DNA of 31,712 nucleotides from Succinatimonas sp. CAG:777. GTDB lineage: Bacteria; Pseudomonadota; Gammaproteobacteria; Enterobacterales; Succinivibrionaceae. The notes beneath the pieces are model-generated. The model searched no databases. It was not told the origin of the DNA and worked only from the letters and a program-made list of their open reading frames with translations. A program made the translations under genes and the position numbers. Shown here piece after piece: positions 16,546 through 24,931 of this stretch (its first letter is position 1; each line of letters begins with the position of its first letter). Location: NCBI GenBank assembly GCA_000431835.1, contig HF987922.1, positions 125,798 through 157,509 of the forward strand, in the 5' to 3' direction.

Positions 16546-16979
16546 TGAAAAAGGCTTTAGCGTTATCAGTATTGATGTTCTCAGCGGTAGTATCAGCCGC
16601 TGAGTCGGATTATGATGAGTTTATTACCAACAACTCTGTTACCTATGAGAAAACAGATGGTAATGGTCAAGCATCGCTGTCTATAGTAAATCCAGTAGTA
16701 AACCTTTCGACAACAAAGGATTACGCTCAATACATCATGGACAGTTATCAAGGTTGGGATTTAAAACCTGTCATCGATCTTAGAGGTTTTTCTTTTAAGT
16801 TTGTAGATAATGCGCCTTGTTCAGGACTTGTAACCTATTTTGATGGAAGAGCTTACCTTTTATTCAAAGCCTGTGGAAAAGTATCTGAAGCTGATTTAAA
16901 GACCCTGTTTAATCGAGCTAATCAGAAACTAAAGCTTGAAGAGACTTTGAAAAAACAGTCTAGGGCACAATTGTACTAG
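16545..16979 (+). CDS. Small exported protein coupled to ilvA, unknown function
   Basis: 144-aa protein that I do not recognise. Its ATG overlaps the ilvA stop by one base (TAATG) and there is no separate ribosome site, so it is probably translated by re-initiation. It has a clear Sec signal peptide (MKKALALSVLMFSAVVSA, cleavage likely after VSA or SAA). The mature part is about 125 residues with two cysteines, in DNAPCSGLV and FKACGKVSEADL, which could form one disulfide. The C-terminal tail is helical and basic (LFNRANQKLKLEETLKKQSRAQ). It should be periplasmic. Nothing in it suggests an amino acid enzyme, so its place in the ilv unit is unexplained. Confidence 0.82.
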   Translation: MKKALALSVLMFSAVVSAAESDYDEFITNNSVTYEKTDGNGQASLSIVNPVVNLSTTKDYAQYIMDSYQGWDLKPVIDLRGFSFKFVDNAPCSGLVTYFDGRAYLLFKACGKVSEADLKTLFNRANQKLKLEETLKKQSRAQLY

Positions 16980-17000
16980 CACGAGGAAAGGTCAGATAAT

Positions 17001-17051
17001 AAAACGCTACTTCAGAGATTGTTTCTTTGTTACTTTGAAGTAGCGTTTTTT
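17001..17051. terminator. Strong bidirectional terminator between ilv unit and hemY
   Basis: Fourteen-base perfect arms AAAACGCTACTTCA (17001-17014) and TGAAGTAGCGTTTT (17036-17049) enclose a 21-nt loop and end in T on both strands. It sits between the convergent ilvA-coupled gene and hemY. Confidence 0.88.
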
Positions 17052-17066
17052 GTTTTTCAGAAATGA

Positions 17067-18272
17067 TTATTTACTTACTAATGCTAAGCTCTTTTCCTCA
17101 GAATAAAGAGAATTAGCTCGAGCAAAATACTCTGTAGCTTCAGGATAATTCTGAAGGCCAGTTAAGATGGTTCCAACCCTAATATAGAGATCTGGACTTT
17201 GCTCTATTGATAAAGCTTGTTTATAGTCTGCTAAAGCATCTCTTAGAAGACCTGATTTGTACTCAAGGTTTGCCATTGCTTTTAAAAGAGGCAGGTTAAC
17301 TTGAGTAGTGATCATGTTTTTAGCAGCATATTTCTTTAATGATACTAAAACATCAGGAATTGCAATTTCCCATGTTGAAACGCTATCTAAGAAGAAAGGA
17401 TCAGGATCTTGCTTTAATAAAGACAAAGACAATGTTTTGGCGTGGTTTACATCACCTAACTTAATCATTTTATAGATGAAAGCACTGATGATCTTTGGCT
17501 CTTTCTTGTCGTATTTAGTTAAGTCTTTAAAGCAATTATCTACCTCATCAATTGTTGATGCCTTAGATAATTTTTCCTGTATATTCTTTAAATAGTACTT
17601 TCTTGCTTCTTCGTCTGATAAGACTTTGTTATTAACTAATTCCTTAGACATAGCAACAATTTTGTCTGTAAGACCTAATTCGCTATAGCATTTTACGAAC
17701 ATGCGTAAAACAGAAGCGTTGGAGATATTGCCTTTTGTAGCTTCAAGGAATTCTAGTGAAGCCTTAGGATTTCCAATATCTAAGTTTAATCTTGCTCTGA
17801 TAACCTCAGCTGCTAATTTTACGTTTTTACCTCTTTTTTCTGCTTCGTCTAAGGCTTGCCTGGTATAGTCATACAAACCAATATGGAACGCACATTGGGC
17901 AGCTGTTAAAAGAGATTTTTCAGACATCTTTTTGATGGAGTTGATGTGTTTGAAAAGAGATAAAGCCTTTTCATATTCACCTTGTTCAAAGTAGATCTCT
18001 GCTTCATCCTGCTGAGATAACTTTTTCTTGTTGGCTCTAAGTTTAAAAGCTCTTAAAGTACCTTTGGGTACGAGATAGATTTTCTTTAAAATTGCATATA
18101 CAGCAAAGATTATGAAAACACTCAAAATGTAAATCACAATAGCTGTTGTGATTGAAGTTTCAATAATCTTTGAATTGGTGGCAATATGTACAAAGCCTTG
18201 GCTGTCAGCAAGCAAAGGCCCTAAGATAACAGCTAGGCTAGTAAATAAGATGACTAAGATTAGTTTAATCAT
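17067..18272 (-). CDS. hemY: HemY-like inner-membrane TPR protein
   Basis: 401-aa protein of the HemY family. It has two N-terminal membrane helices (about 1-22 and 41-63) and then a long helical repeat domain of TPR type, with recognisable units such as AEIYFEQGEYEKALSLF near 91 and ALADYKQALSIEQSPDLYIRVG near 350. HemY in enterics lies in the heme gene cluster and has been linked to late heme synthesis, but its molecular role is not settled. It overlaps the end of hemX by 8 bases (ATGATTAA), showing tight co-translation. It is the last gene of the pair and is followed by a terminator. The family call is firm; the function is not. Confidence 0.9.
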   Translation of the reverse strand: MIKLILVILFTSLAVILGPLLADSQGFVHIATNSKIIETSITTAIVIYILSVFIIFAVYAILKKIYLVPKGTLRAFKLRANKKKLSQQDEAEIYFEQGEYEKALSLFKHINSIKKMSEKSLLTAAQCAFHIGLYDYTRQALDEAEKRGKNVKLAAEVIRARLNLDIGNPKASLEFLEATKGNISNASVLRMFVKCYSELGLTDKIVAMSKELVNNKVLSDEEARKYYLKNIQEKLSKASTIDEVDNCFKDLTKYDKKEPKIISAFIYKMIKLGDVNHAKTLSLSLLKQDPDPFFLDSVSTWEIAIPDVLVSLKKYAAKNMITTQVNLPLLKAMANLEYKSGLLRDALADYKQALSIEQSPDLYIRVGTILTGLQNYPEATEYFARANSLYSEEKSLALVSK

Positions 18273-19695
18273 TTTGTCCGTCCTTTAGCTGTTTCTTTTG
18301 TGTTTCATAGAGATTGAACTTTTCTTGAGCTAAAGAGTTAAATAACTTGATACAAGATAATTGTTGTGGCTTATCAAGCTTTATCTTAAGCTCTGCTAGT
18401 TCATCTAGTGATTTTAGGTTGTTTTGTACAATCTCGTTGCTAACATCAAAGTATGACCTAATATGGTCTTGGATCTCCCTGATGTTGTGGTTAAAGCTCT
18501 CCTCATCATGATTGAATACAGCTACTTTTGATAATAAAAGTTCTGTCTTGATGTTTTTTAGGAGGATCTTAGTCTGATCAGGAGACAAAAATTGGTTTAC
18601 TACAGAATCTTCTCTTCTTCTAACTTCAATGAAGCGTGAAGAGAATTCTTTTACAGATGTCCACAGATTTTGTTTCCAATCTTTTACTTGATCTGAAGGT
18701 TCATTTACTTTTTTGAAAGCATCCTTTGAATTGGCACTTAAGAATTCATTTAAAGGCATATTGTCAGTATTATTATAAATACTGTCTAATTTTAAGAAGA
18801 TACCTGTAACATCGATAGCAGGTAGGTTTTGGAGATCAATAGTATCTTGAATAATAGCTTCTCTGATTGCATTTACCTTTGGATCGTCAATCTTTACAAG
18901 TAGAAGATCGGCTTGTTTTAAATTGAAAAGTGCAGATTGAATATTGTCAGAGAATGACAGAATATTCTGTGCATTTGAAACTAAGAAATAACTTTGTGCA
19001 ATAAACCAATCATAAGGATTTCTGTCCTCATAATTGTTTAATCTGATATTGATCTTATCTGTATTTACAACGGCAGCATCAATCTTTTCCTGCAAAGCTT
19101 CTTCATTGTTCTTAAGAACATTGTTCTGAGATCTTAAATCGGCGTTCTGAGAAAAAAGAATATCTGCTCTTTTGTCTTTTTCTAAGATATCTGTATATAC
19201 AGAGTTAATCTTGTTCTGAGTGTTTAAAACATTCTGTTCAGTAGCTTTTAGTGCATTTGTAATGATTTCAAGATCGTCGTACTTGTGTTTATCAAACTGA
19301 TAAGCCCCATACGCTCCACCTATGATAGTCAGAACTAAAATGGTTGCAAGTGCATTAACTTTGAATTTAAGAGCTTTAATCTGAGAGTCATTGCCTTGAG
19401 AAGAGGTAAAGTTCTGCTCTTTAGAATTTGCGTTTGTATTATTCTGCATACTTTTATCTTTGTTAAATTCTGCGCTGTTATCTGCTAGTTTTTTATTAGA
19501 TAACTCAATTTTCTCTTGGGGAGTTTTTTTTCTAGTTTTTTCATCCTCAAGGAGTAATTCTGCTTGCTTATGAATTGCTTTTGTTTCTTCTTCTAGCTTT
19601 AAACGTTGCTGTTCTTCACCAGTAGTGTCTAGACTTTTTTCTTTTTGAACTTCTTTAGAAGCTTCGTTTGAATTCTTGTCTATCTTTTGCTTCAT
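18265..19695 (-). CDS. hemX: HemX-family membrane protein
   Basis: About 476 aa, one membrane helix and a large periplasmic part. The helix (ALATILVLTIIGGAYGAYQF) begins near residue 115. Before it lies a long cytosolic stretch rich in Lys, Glu, Asn and Gln, about 110 residues against roughly 35 in E. coli HemX. After it come a coiled coil (about 145-200) and the conserved HemX core, with DWFIAQSYFLVSNAQNIL and FSSRFIEVRRREDSVV-NQFLSPDQ. Several starts are possible between 19731 and 19695; I take the ATG at 19695, with GAG 8 bases upstream. Despite an old label as a methyltransferase, the family has no visible SAM-binding motif. It is first in a hemX-hemY pair; hemC and hemD, which precede it in enterics, are absent here. 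Confidence 0.87.
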   Translation of the reverse strand: MKQKIDKNSNEASKEVQKEKSLDTTGEEQQRLKLEEETKAIHKQAELLLEDEKTRKKTPQEKIELSNKKLADNSAEFNKDKSMQNNTNANSKEQNFTSSQGNDSQIKALKFKVNALATILVLTIIGGAYGAYQFDKHKYDDLEIITNALKATEQNVLNTQNKINSVYTDILEKDKRADILFSQNADLRSQNNVLKNNEEALQEKIDAAVVNTDKINIRLNNYEDRNPYDWFIAQSYFLVSNAQNILSFSDNIQSALFNLKQADLLLVKIDDPKVNAIREAIIQDTIDLQNLPAIDVTGIFLKLDSIYNNTDNMPLNEFLSANSKDAFKKVNEPSDQVKDWKQNLWTSVKEFSSRFIEVRRREDSVVNQFLSPDQTKILLKNIKTELLLSKVAVFNHDEESFNHNIREIQDHIRSYFDVSNEIVQNNLKSLDELAELKIKLDKPQQLSCIKLFNSLAQEKFNLYETQKKQLKDGQND

Positions 19696-19924
19696 ACTCA
19701 TATCTCGCATACATACAATCATGCCTATCATAGCACGGATAAAACTATCTCAATGATTTTGCTAGCATATATGATTAAAGTTACCTGTCACAGATCACTA
19801 TTTGAACAATTTATTTGAATATAGTTATCGCGGTTATGGTAATTACGCTTATAAACGGTCTGCATCTGATAGAAATACTCTTTTATTGGAATAGCCTTTT
19901 ATAAAATATAAATTAAATGAAAGG

Positions 19925-19933
19925 TGGTATAAT
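19925..19933 (+). promoter_or_regulatory. Extended -10 promoter for cyaA
   Basis: TGGTATAAT fits the TGnTATAAT extended -10 consensus, which can work with little -35. Transcription would start near 19940, giving a leader of about 34 nt before the cyaA ATG. No convincing CRP site is visible. Confidence 0.55.
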
Positions 19934-19973
19934 TTCATAGTTTTCAGACCACAACAATCTTCATACCTAATAT

Positions 19974-22451
19974 ATGGATAAAGCTAATTTTGAACTCCGA
20001 TTAAGTAAATGTGAAGCTCTAAATCAAGAACGAATAAAAAGGGCTCTACAAATCATGAAGAACGATGTGGTCAACGTTCTGAATGTTCTTCCTGTACTGC
20101 TCCATTACAACAGTCCAAATTTACCAGGTTACAGATCAAGTTCAGTTCCTTTTGGAATAGACAGGTTTACACCTACTGAGTATCAACGCCGTTATCTTAT
20201 AGATCACGGAATTGATCCTGATACTAAAGAAGAAAAACATTATCCAATCTATGCCCTTTATGCGATGGGTAGTACCTCTTCTATTGCTCAAGGCCAGAAT
20301 TCCGATCTAGATATCTGGGTATGTGTAAGTAAAAATACACCTTCTGAAGAGATAAGACTCCTTGCTGAAAAATGTCATTTCTTATCCTCTTTTGCTAAGA
20401 CTTTAGGCGCAGATGTTAATTTGTTTGTAACTCCAGAAGACAAGTTTTTAAGTGGTGAACACGGAAACATGGACACAGAAGACTGTGGTTCTGCACAGAG
20501 TTTGTTCCTATTAGATGAATTTTACCGTTCTTCAATTAGACTTTGTGGCAGAAATCTAGCTTGGTTCATGATAAGTGAAGAGGATGAAAACCAAAACTAT
20601 GCTAAGTTTTTAGCCGAATTTTATGAAAGTCCTTTTGTGGATAAAGACGCATGGTTTGATTTTGGTTCTGTCGCAAAATGCTCACCTGTTGAGTATTTTG
20701 GTTCTGGTTTATGGCTTGTCTATAAAGGAATTGATCATCCCTTAAAAGCAGTATTAAAAATTCTGCTAATGGAAGCATATGCAGATGAATATCCAAACAC
20801 CAGACTGCTTTCAATGGAATTAAAAAGTGCTGTATATAAGGGTTCTAAATACAGTATTCGACAAGATGCTTACTATTTGATGTATAGAAAAGTATCCAGA
20901 TATTTAAAAAGAAAAGGAGATGCATCTAGACTAAAACTTGCAAGATTTTGTTTTTATATAAAGATTCAACAATCAATAGTTCATATCTCAAAGGGTAAAC
21001 TCCGTGAACACAGAGAACGCTTCATAAGAAGATTAAGTTTGCTGTGGGGCTGGAGTAGAGCCTACTGCAATCATATTAGTAATATTGAGCAATGGCATAT
21101 AGAAAACTCAAAAAAAGCTCAACAGGATTTATTTTCATCTCTTTTAAAAAGTTATAGAACCTTACTAAGATTCTCAGTTGAAAATAAAATTGAGTACGCC
21201 ATTACATCTGATGACGCAGGTGTTCTGTCTAGAAAAATTTATGCAGCATTTGATAGATATCCAGGCAAGATCTTAATAGCGAGCAAGGAATTTATTCATC
21301 AGCAAGAAGAAAATACCATTACTTTCGTAAAACCTTCAAAGCACAGCATTTGCAGAAAAGGCTGGCATATTTTTCCAACTGCAATTGATAGCTTGTCTTT
21401 GCTATCAACCAAAGCTGTTTATATAGCTCCTAGAGCTGTAGAAGTTGTGGCTTGGGCTACCTTTAATAATCTACTAACAAGCAGAAGTAAAGTTTACGTG
21501 TCTAACAAAGATGGCTATCTGACCTCTGACAAGATTAAACAACTATCATATGACATGTCTTTATTTTTTAAAAATCGCAGTCAGTTAGAAGTGTCAGAAG
21601 CAGATTTGCAAAAGCCAAGGAAGGTTCTAAAAAGTATGCTTTTGATAAATCTCGAGAACGATATAACTCAAGAGTTGTTAATTTCCCCATCAGACATTGA
21701 AATCGGTTCATCTCTGTCCTGTGGCAGACAAAAAATGTGTTTAGTAGGATCTGTTGATTTAGTCTGTCTGAATTCATGGGGGGAAATTAACTGTATCTCA
21801 TATCCTGATGGAGAATTAGGTTTAGTTGAAGCTTTGTCATCTGTTATCAGAATCCACACTGGACTCTTTTCAAATCAGCCTCATGAATACAGTTCTGTCT
21901 TGAAAGTTCTGTCTTATTCAAAAGCTCACAGCGATCTAATCAGATTCGACCTAGAAGCAACCATTAGAGGTATTTTTGCTTGTCTTGGAGATTATGAGTC
22001 TAGTTACGTATTCAATGTAGGTCATAATACTTACGAGTCTATGGTCAATGAAGAGGGGGCTTTGTCTTTAATTAGGCATTCCACTTTTAGAACATCAGAT
22101 GATGATGTGACAGTACTATCTCGTTTTGGAATGAGACCTGAATTTGCCCTACAAGTGCCAACGCAAGTTGAAAAATGCGCATCAGCAGGTATTGTTCAGT
22201 ACTTTTTTAATAAAAACGGTACTTCATGGGATATTTATATCGTAAATGAAAGAAATGAAGTAAAAATATTTCATAATTTTTCTGGTTCAAGATCAAAGCT
22301 TGTAAACGCAATTAACAGATTTTATACACAAAACACTGAATCAGATGTTGCTAACAGCAATTTGAACTTTAATTTGCCTCAGTATTTTGTTTTATCAGAA
22401 GATGAAATTTCTATTCACCCATTTACGATTATGAATGCAGGATCTTCATAA
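19974..22451 (+). CDS. cyaA: Class I adenylate cyclase
   Basis: 825-aa cytosolic enzyme making cAMP from ATP, the partner of CRP in carbon-source control. The nucleotidyltransferase core is in the N-terminal half: GSTSS at 99-103 and the metal-binding pair D111 and D113 in NSDLDIWVC. Conserved blocks run through the protein, for example EDCGSAQSLFLLDEFYRSSIRL, KAVLKILLMEAYADEYPN and the C-terminal regulatory part with CLVGSVDLVCLNSWGE. E. coli CyaA is 848 aa, so this is full length. The ATG at 19974 has no recognisable Shine-Dalgarno, which implies weak translation; E. coli keeps CyaA low by using a UUG start. It is divergent from hemX, as in E. coli. Confidence 0.96.
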   Translation: MDKANFELRLSKCEALNQERIKRALQIMKNDVVNVLNVLPVLLHYNSPNLPGYRSSSVPFGIDRFTPTEYQRRYLIDHGIDPDTKEEKHYPIYALYAMGSTSSIAQGQNSDLDIWVCVSKNTPSEEIRLLAEKCHFLSSFAKTLGADVNLFVTPEDKFLSGEHGNMDTEDCGSAQSLFLLDEFYRSSIRLCGRNLAWFMISEEDENQNYAKFLAEFYESPFVDKDAWFDFGSVAKCSPVEYFGSGLWLVYKGIDHPLKAVLKILLMEAYADEYPNTRLLSMELKSAVYKGSKYSIRQDAYYLMYRKVSRYLKRKGDASRLKLARFCFYIKIQQSIVHISKGKLREHRERFIRRLSLLWGWSRAYCNHISNIEQWHIENSKKAQQDLFSSLLKSYRTLLRFSVENKIEYAITSDDAGVLSRKIYAAFDRYPGKILIASKEFIHQQEENTITFVKPSKHSICRKGWHIFPTAIDSLSLLSTKAVYIAPRAVEVVAWATFNNLLTSRSKVYVSNKDGYLTSDKIKQLSYDMSLFFKNRSQLEVSEADLQKPRKVLKSMLLINLENDITQELLISPSDIEIGSSLSCGRQKMCLVGSVDLVCLNSWGEINCISYPDGELGLVEALSSVIRIHTGLFSNQPHEYSSVLKVLSYSKAHSDLIRFDLEATIRGIFACLGDYESSYVFNVGHNTYESMVNEEGALSLIRHSTFRTSDDDVTVLSRFGMRPEFALQVPTQVEKCASAGIVQYFFNKNGTSWDIYIVNERNEVKIFHNFSGSRSKLVNAINRFYTQNTESDVANSNLNFNLPQYFVLSEDEISIHPFTIMNAGSS

Positions 22452-22454
22452 CGG

Positions 22455-22483
22455 TGCAAAATCTTTAACTAGTTAGATTTGCA
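22455..22483 (+). terminator. Hairpin after cyaA
   Basis: Arms TGCAAAATCT (22455-22464) and AGATTTGCA (22475-22483) pair with one bulged A and a 10-nt loop, starting four bases past the cyaA stop. There is no T run, so termination would be weak or factor-dependent. Confidence 0.4.
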
Positions 22484-22547
22484 ATTAATGCATAATGATA
22501 TTTTGATATACTCATTCAAACTTTAAATATTTTTGTAGGACAGAAAA

Positions 22548-22736
22548 TTGAAAAAGCTTATTTCTGCATTTGCTGTTTTTATCGCTTTATGTGAGCTTTC
22601 AGGTTGTGGCATTAAAGGAAAATTATATATTGAACCTGAATATACCCAACTAGAGGATGAAGAAAGTTCTTCTGAGCAAAACTCAAATAAATCTTCTAAG
22701 TCAGATGAGCAGTCTGAAGAAGAATCAAAGAAATAG
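22548..22736 (+). CDS. lptM: LptM-like small outer-membrane lipoprotein
   Basis: 62-aa lipoprotein starting with TTG at 22548, supported by TAGGA 7 bases upstream. The signal ends in lipobox LSGC (Cys20). The sequence after the Cys, GIKGKLYIEP, matches the conserved CGLKGPLY block of LptM (YifL), a lipoprotein that aids assembly of the LptD/LptE lipopolysaccharide translocon. The remaining tail is an unusual acidic, Ser-rich stretch with almost no hydrophobic residues. It sits between cyaA and lysA exactly as yifL does in E. coli, which adds to the identification. It is the probable first gene of the lysA-dapF-xerC-yigB unit. Confidence 0.87.
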   Translation: MKKLISAFAVFIALCELSGCGIKGKLYIEPEYTQLEDEESSSEQNSNKSSKSDEQSEEESKK

Positions 22737-22815
22737 GTATTACTTTTACAGATCAATTTAAAACAATTGTGTTTATACAATAGGCTGTAAACACAGTTTG
22801 TAATGGAAGGAAAAC

Positions 22816-24063
22816 ATGGATTATTTTAATTTTAAAGGCCCTGATTTATACGCTGAAGAAATTAAGGCTACCGATTTAGCAAAAGAGTACGGCACTCCTT
22901 TATATGTTTATTCAAAGGCAACTTTACACAGACACATGAATGCTTTTGAGGATTCTTTAAAAGATAAAAAGCATTTAGTTTGCTTTGCAGTAAAAGCATG
23001 TTCAAATCTTGCTGTTATCCATGAAATGGCAAAGTTAGGGGCAGGTTTTGATATCGTATCAGAAGGCGAGTTACGTAGAGTAATCGCTGCAGGCGGTGAT
23101 CCAAAGAAAGTTGTATTCTCTGGAGTTGGCAAGTCAGAACAGGAAATTGAATTTGCTTTAACTCAAGGCATTAGCTGTTTAAACATTGAGTCTGCTCAAG
23201 AGATTGATACTGTTATCAAAGTAGCCAAAAAGTTAAATGTTGTAGCTCCTGTTGCTCTAAGAGTAAATCCAGGTGTTGATGCTAAGACTCACCCTTCTAT
23301 TTCAACAGGTCTTAAAAACAATAAATTTGGTGTCAGCGAAGAGATTGCTTTTGATCTTTATAAGAAGATGTCAAAAGAGCCTTGCTTAAAGGTTTCAGGT
23401 ATTGATTGCCATATTGGTTCTCAGATGACATCAGGTATGCCAATCATTGAAGCTACAGATAAAATCATTTCTTTATACAAAAAGCTACTTGCTGAAGGTA
23501 TTAAAGTAGATCATATTGATATGGGTGGCGGTTTAGGTGTTACTTATGATAACGAAACCCCTCCTACTCCAAGTGAGTATTGCGCTCCAATTTTAGAAAG
23601 ATTAAAAGATCTAGATGTTTCAATCTATATCGAGCCTGGTCGTGCTATGGTTGCAAATGCATGTATCCTTTTAGCTAAAGTTCAATACCAAAAAGATAAC
23701 GGTGATAAGCACTTTATCATTACCGATACAGGCATGAACGATATGATTAGACCTGCTTTATATGGTTCATGGATGACTATTATTAACACTACCGTTCATC
23801 CTGATGGAGAAACAGTAAAGTCTGATGTTGTAGGTCCTATCTGTGAGAGTGATGATTTCTTAGGAAAAGATAGAAAGCTGAATGTTAGAAATGGAGACAT
23901 CTTGGCTGTGCGTGGAGCTGGCGCATATGGCTCTTCAATGGCTTCAACCTACAATACAAGACGTTTACCATGTGAAGTAATGGTAGATGGTGATAAGTCA
24001 TATGTTATCAAGAAGCGTCAGTCATACGAAGATATCTGGAAGGACGAGATTATCCTAGGATAA
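22816..24063 (+). CDS. lysA: Diaminopimelate decarboxylase
   Basis: 415-aa PLP enzyme (alanine-racemase fold) that decarboxylates meso-diaminopimelate to lysine, the last step of lysine synthesis. The PLP lysine is K60 in CFAVKACSN. Other family marks are SEGELRRVIAAGGDP, the CHIGSQ motif, the phosphate-binding DMGGGLG and the E-P-G-R loop (YIEPGRAMVANA). The substrate-binding Cys region is GPICESDDF. GGAAGGA precedes the ATG. The stop is four bases before dapF, so the two enzymes acting on meso-diaminopimelate are produced together. Confidence 0.97.
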   Translation: MDYFNFKGPDLYAEEIKATDLAKEYGTPLYVYSKATLHRHMNAFEDSLKDKKHLVCFAVKACSNLAVIHEMAKLGAGFDIVSEGELRRVIAAGGDPKKVVFSGVGKSEQEIEFALTQGISCLNIESAQEIDTVIKVAKKLNVVAPVALRVNPGVDAKTHPSISTGLKNNKFGVSEEIAFDLYKKMSKEPCLKVSGIDCHIGSQMTSGMPIIEATDKIISLYKKLLAEGIKVDHIDMGGGLGVTYDNETPPTPSEYCAPILERLKDLDVSIYIEPGRAMVANACILLAKVQYQKDNGDKHFIITDTGMNDMIRPALYGSWMTIINTTVHPDGETVKSDVVGPICESDDFLGKDRKLNVRNGDILAVRGAGAYGSSMASTYNTRRLPCEVMVDGDKSYVIKKRQSYEDIWKDEIILG

Positions 24064-24067
24064 TAAA

Positions 24068-24901
24068 ATGATTTTAAAGTTTACAAAAATGCATGGTTTG
24101 GGTAACGATTTTATGGTCGTTGACGGAGTTACCCAAAAGGTATTTTTTTCACAAGAACTTATTAAAAAATTAGCTGATAGACATTTTGGAATTGGTTTTG
24201 ACCAGTTGCTACTGGTTGAACCACCTTTTGATCCTGAGGTTGATTTTCACTACAGAATCTTTAATGCAGATGGCTCTGAAGTTCAGATGTGTGGTAACGG
24301 AGCTCGTTGCTTTGTAAGATTTGTAGTAGATCATAATCTGACTAATAAGAGAGATATTAAGGTAAGTACAGTATCTGGTGTTTTAAGATTAAAACTTAAT
24401 GACGATGATACTGTAACTGTAAATATGGGAGCTCCAGAGTTTGAGCCTTGTAAGATCCCTTTTAATGCACCTGTAAGAGCTGATTCTTACAAGATAACTT
24501 TGTCAGATGGAACAGAGTTTTCTCATGGAGCAGTATCCATGGGTAATCCACATGCTGTTTTCTTCTTTGATGATGTAAAAACAGCCCCTGTAGAAAAGTA
24601 CGGTAAAGAGCTTGAGTGCCATAAGAATTTTCCTGAAAAAGTAAATGTAGGTTTTGCTCAGGTTGTTAATAATCACTCTTTAAATCTAAGAGTATTTGAG
24701 CGCGGTTGTGGAGAAACTCTTGCCTGTGGAACAGGAGCTTGTGCAGCTGCCGTTGTTGCGATTACACAAGGTCGAGTAACCTCTCCTGTGAATGTAACTT
24801 TACCTGGTGGAACCTTGAGAATTTCATGGGATGGTGGCAAATCTCCTGTAATGATGTCAGGTCCTGCTCAAAGAGTATTTGAAGGCACAGTAGTTATTTA
24901 A
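24068..24901 (+). CDS. dapF: Diaminopimelate epimerase
   Basis: 277-aa cofactor-free epimerase converting LL- to meso-diaminopimelate, needed both for lysine and for peptidoglycan cross-links. The two catalytic cysteines are C75 in QMCGNGARC and C220 in ETLACGTGACA. The start motif KFTKMHGLGNDF is typical, and the length matches E. coli DapF (274 aa). It follows lysA by four bases, with the ribosome site in GGATAATAAA. xerC begins 30 bases after its stop; the DUF484 gene found between dapF and xerC in many gammaproteobacteria is not present. Confidence 0.97.
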   Translation: MILKFTKMHGLGNDFMVVDGVTQKVFFSQELIKKLADRHFGIGFDQLLLVEPPFDPEVDFHYRIFNADGSEVQMCGNGARCFVRFVVDHNLTNKRDIKVSTVSGVLRLKLNDDDTVTVNMGAPEFEPCKIPFNAPVRADSYKITLSDGTEFSHGAVSMGNPHAVFFFDDVKTAPVEKYGKELECHKNFPEKVNVGFAQVVNNHSLNLRVFERGCGETLACGTGACAAAVVAITQGRVTSPVNVTLPGGTLRISWDGGKSPVMMSGPAQRVFEGTVVI

Positions 24902-24931
24902 TCCCAAAACTACGGCTTTTAGGTGAATAAC

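Noticed and set aside
19786..19802. CRP-like half site upstream of cyaA
   Set aside because: Only one half matches (AGTGA/TCACT), with no partner at the right spacing, unlike the E. coli cyaA site.
24923..24931. GTG start for xerC
   Set aside because: The GTG is itself within the AGGTGA ribosome site of the ATG at 24932.
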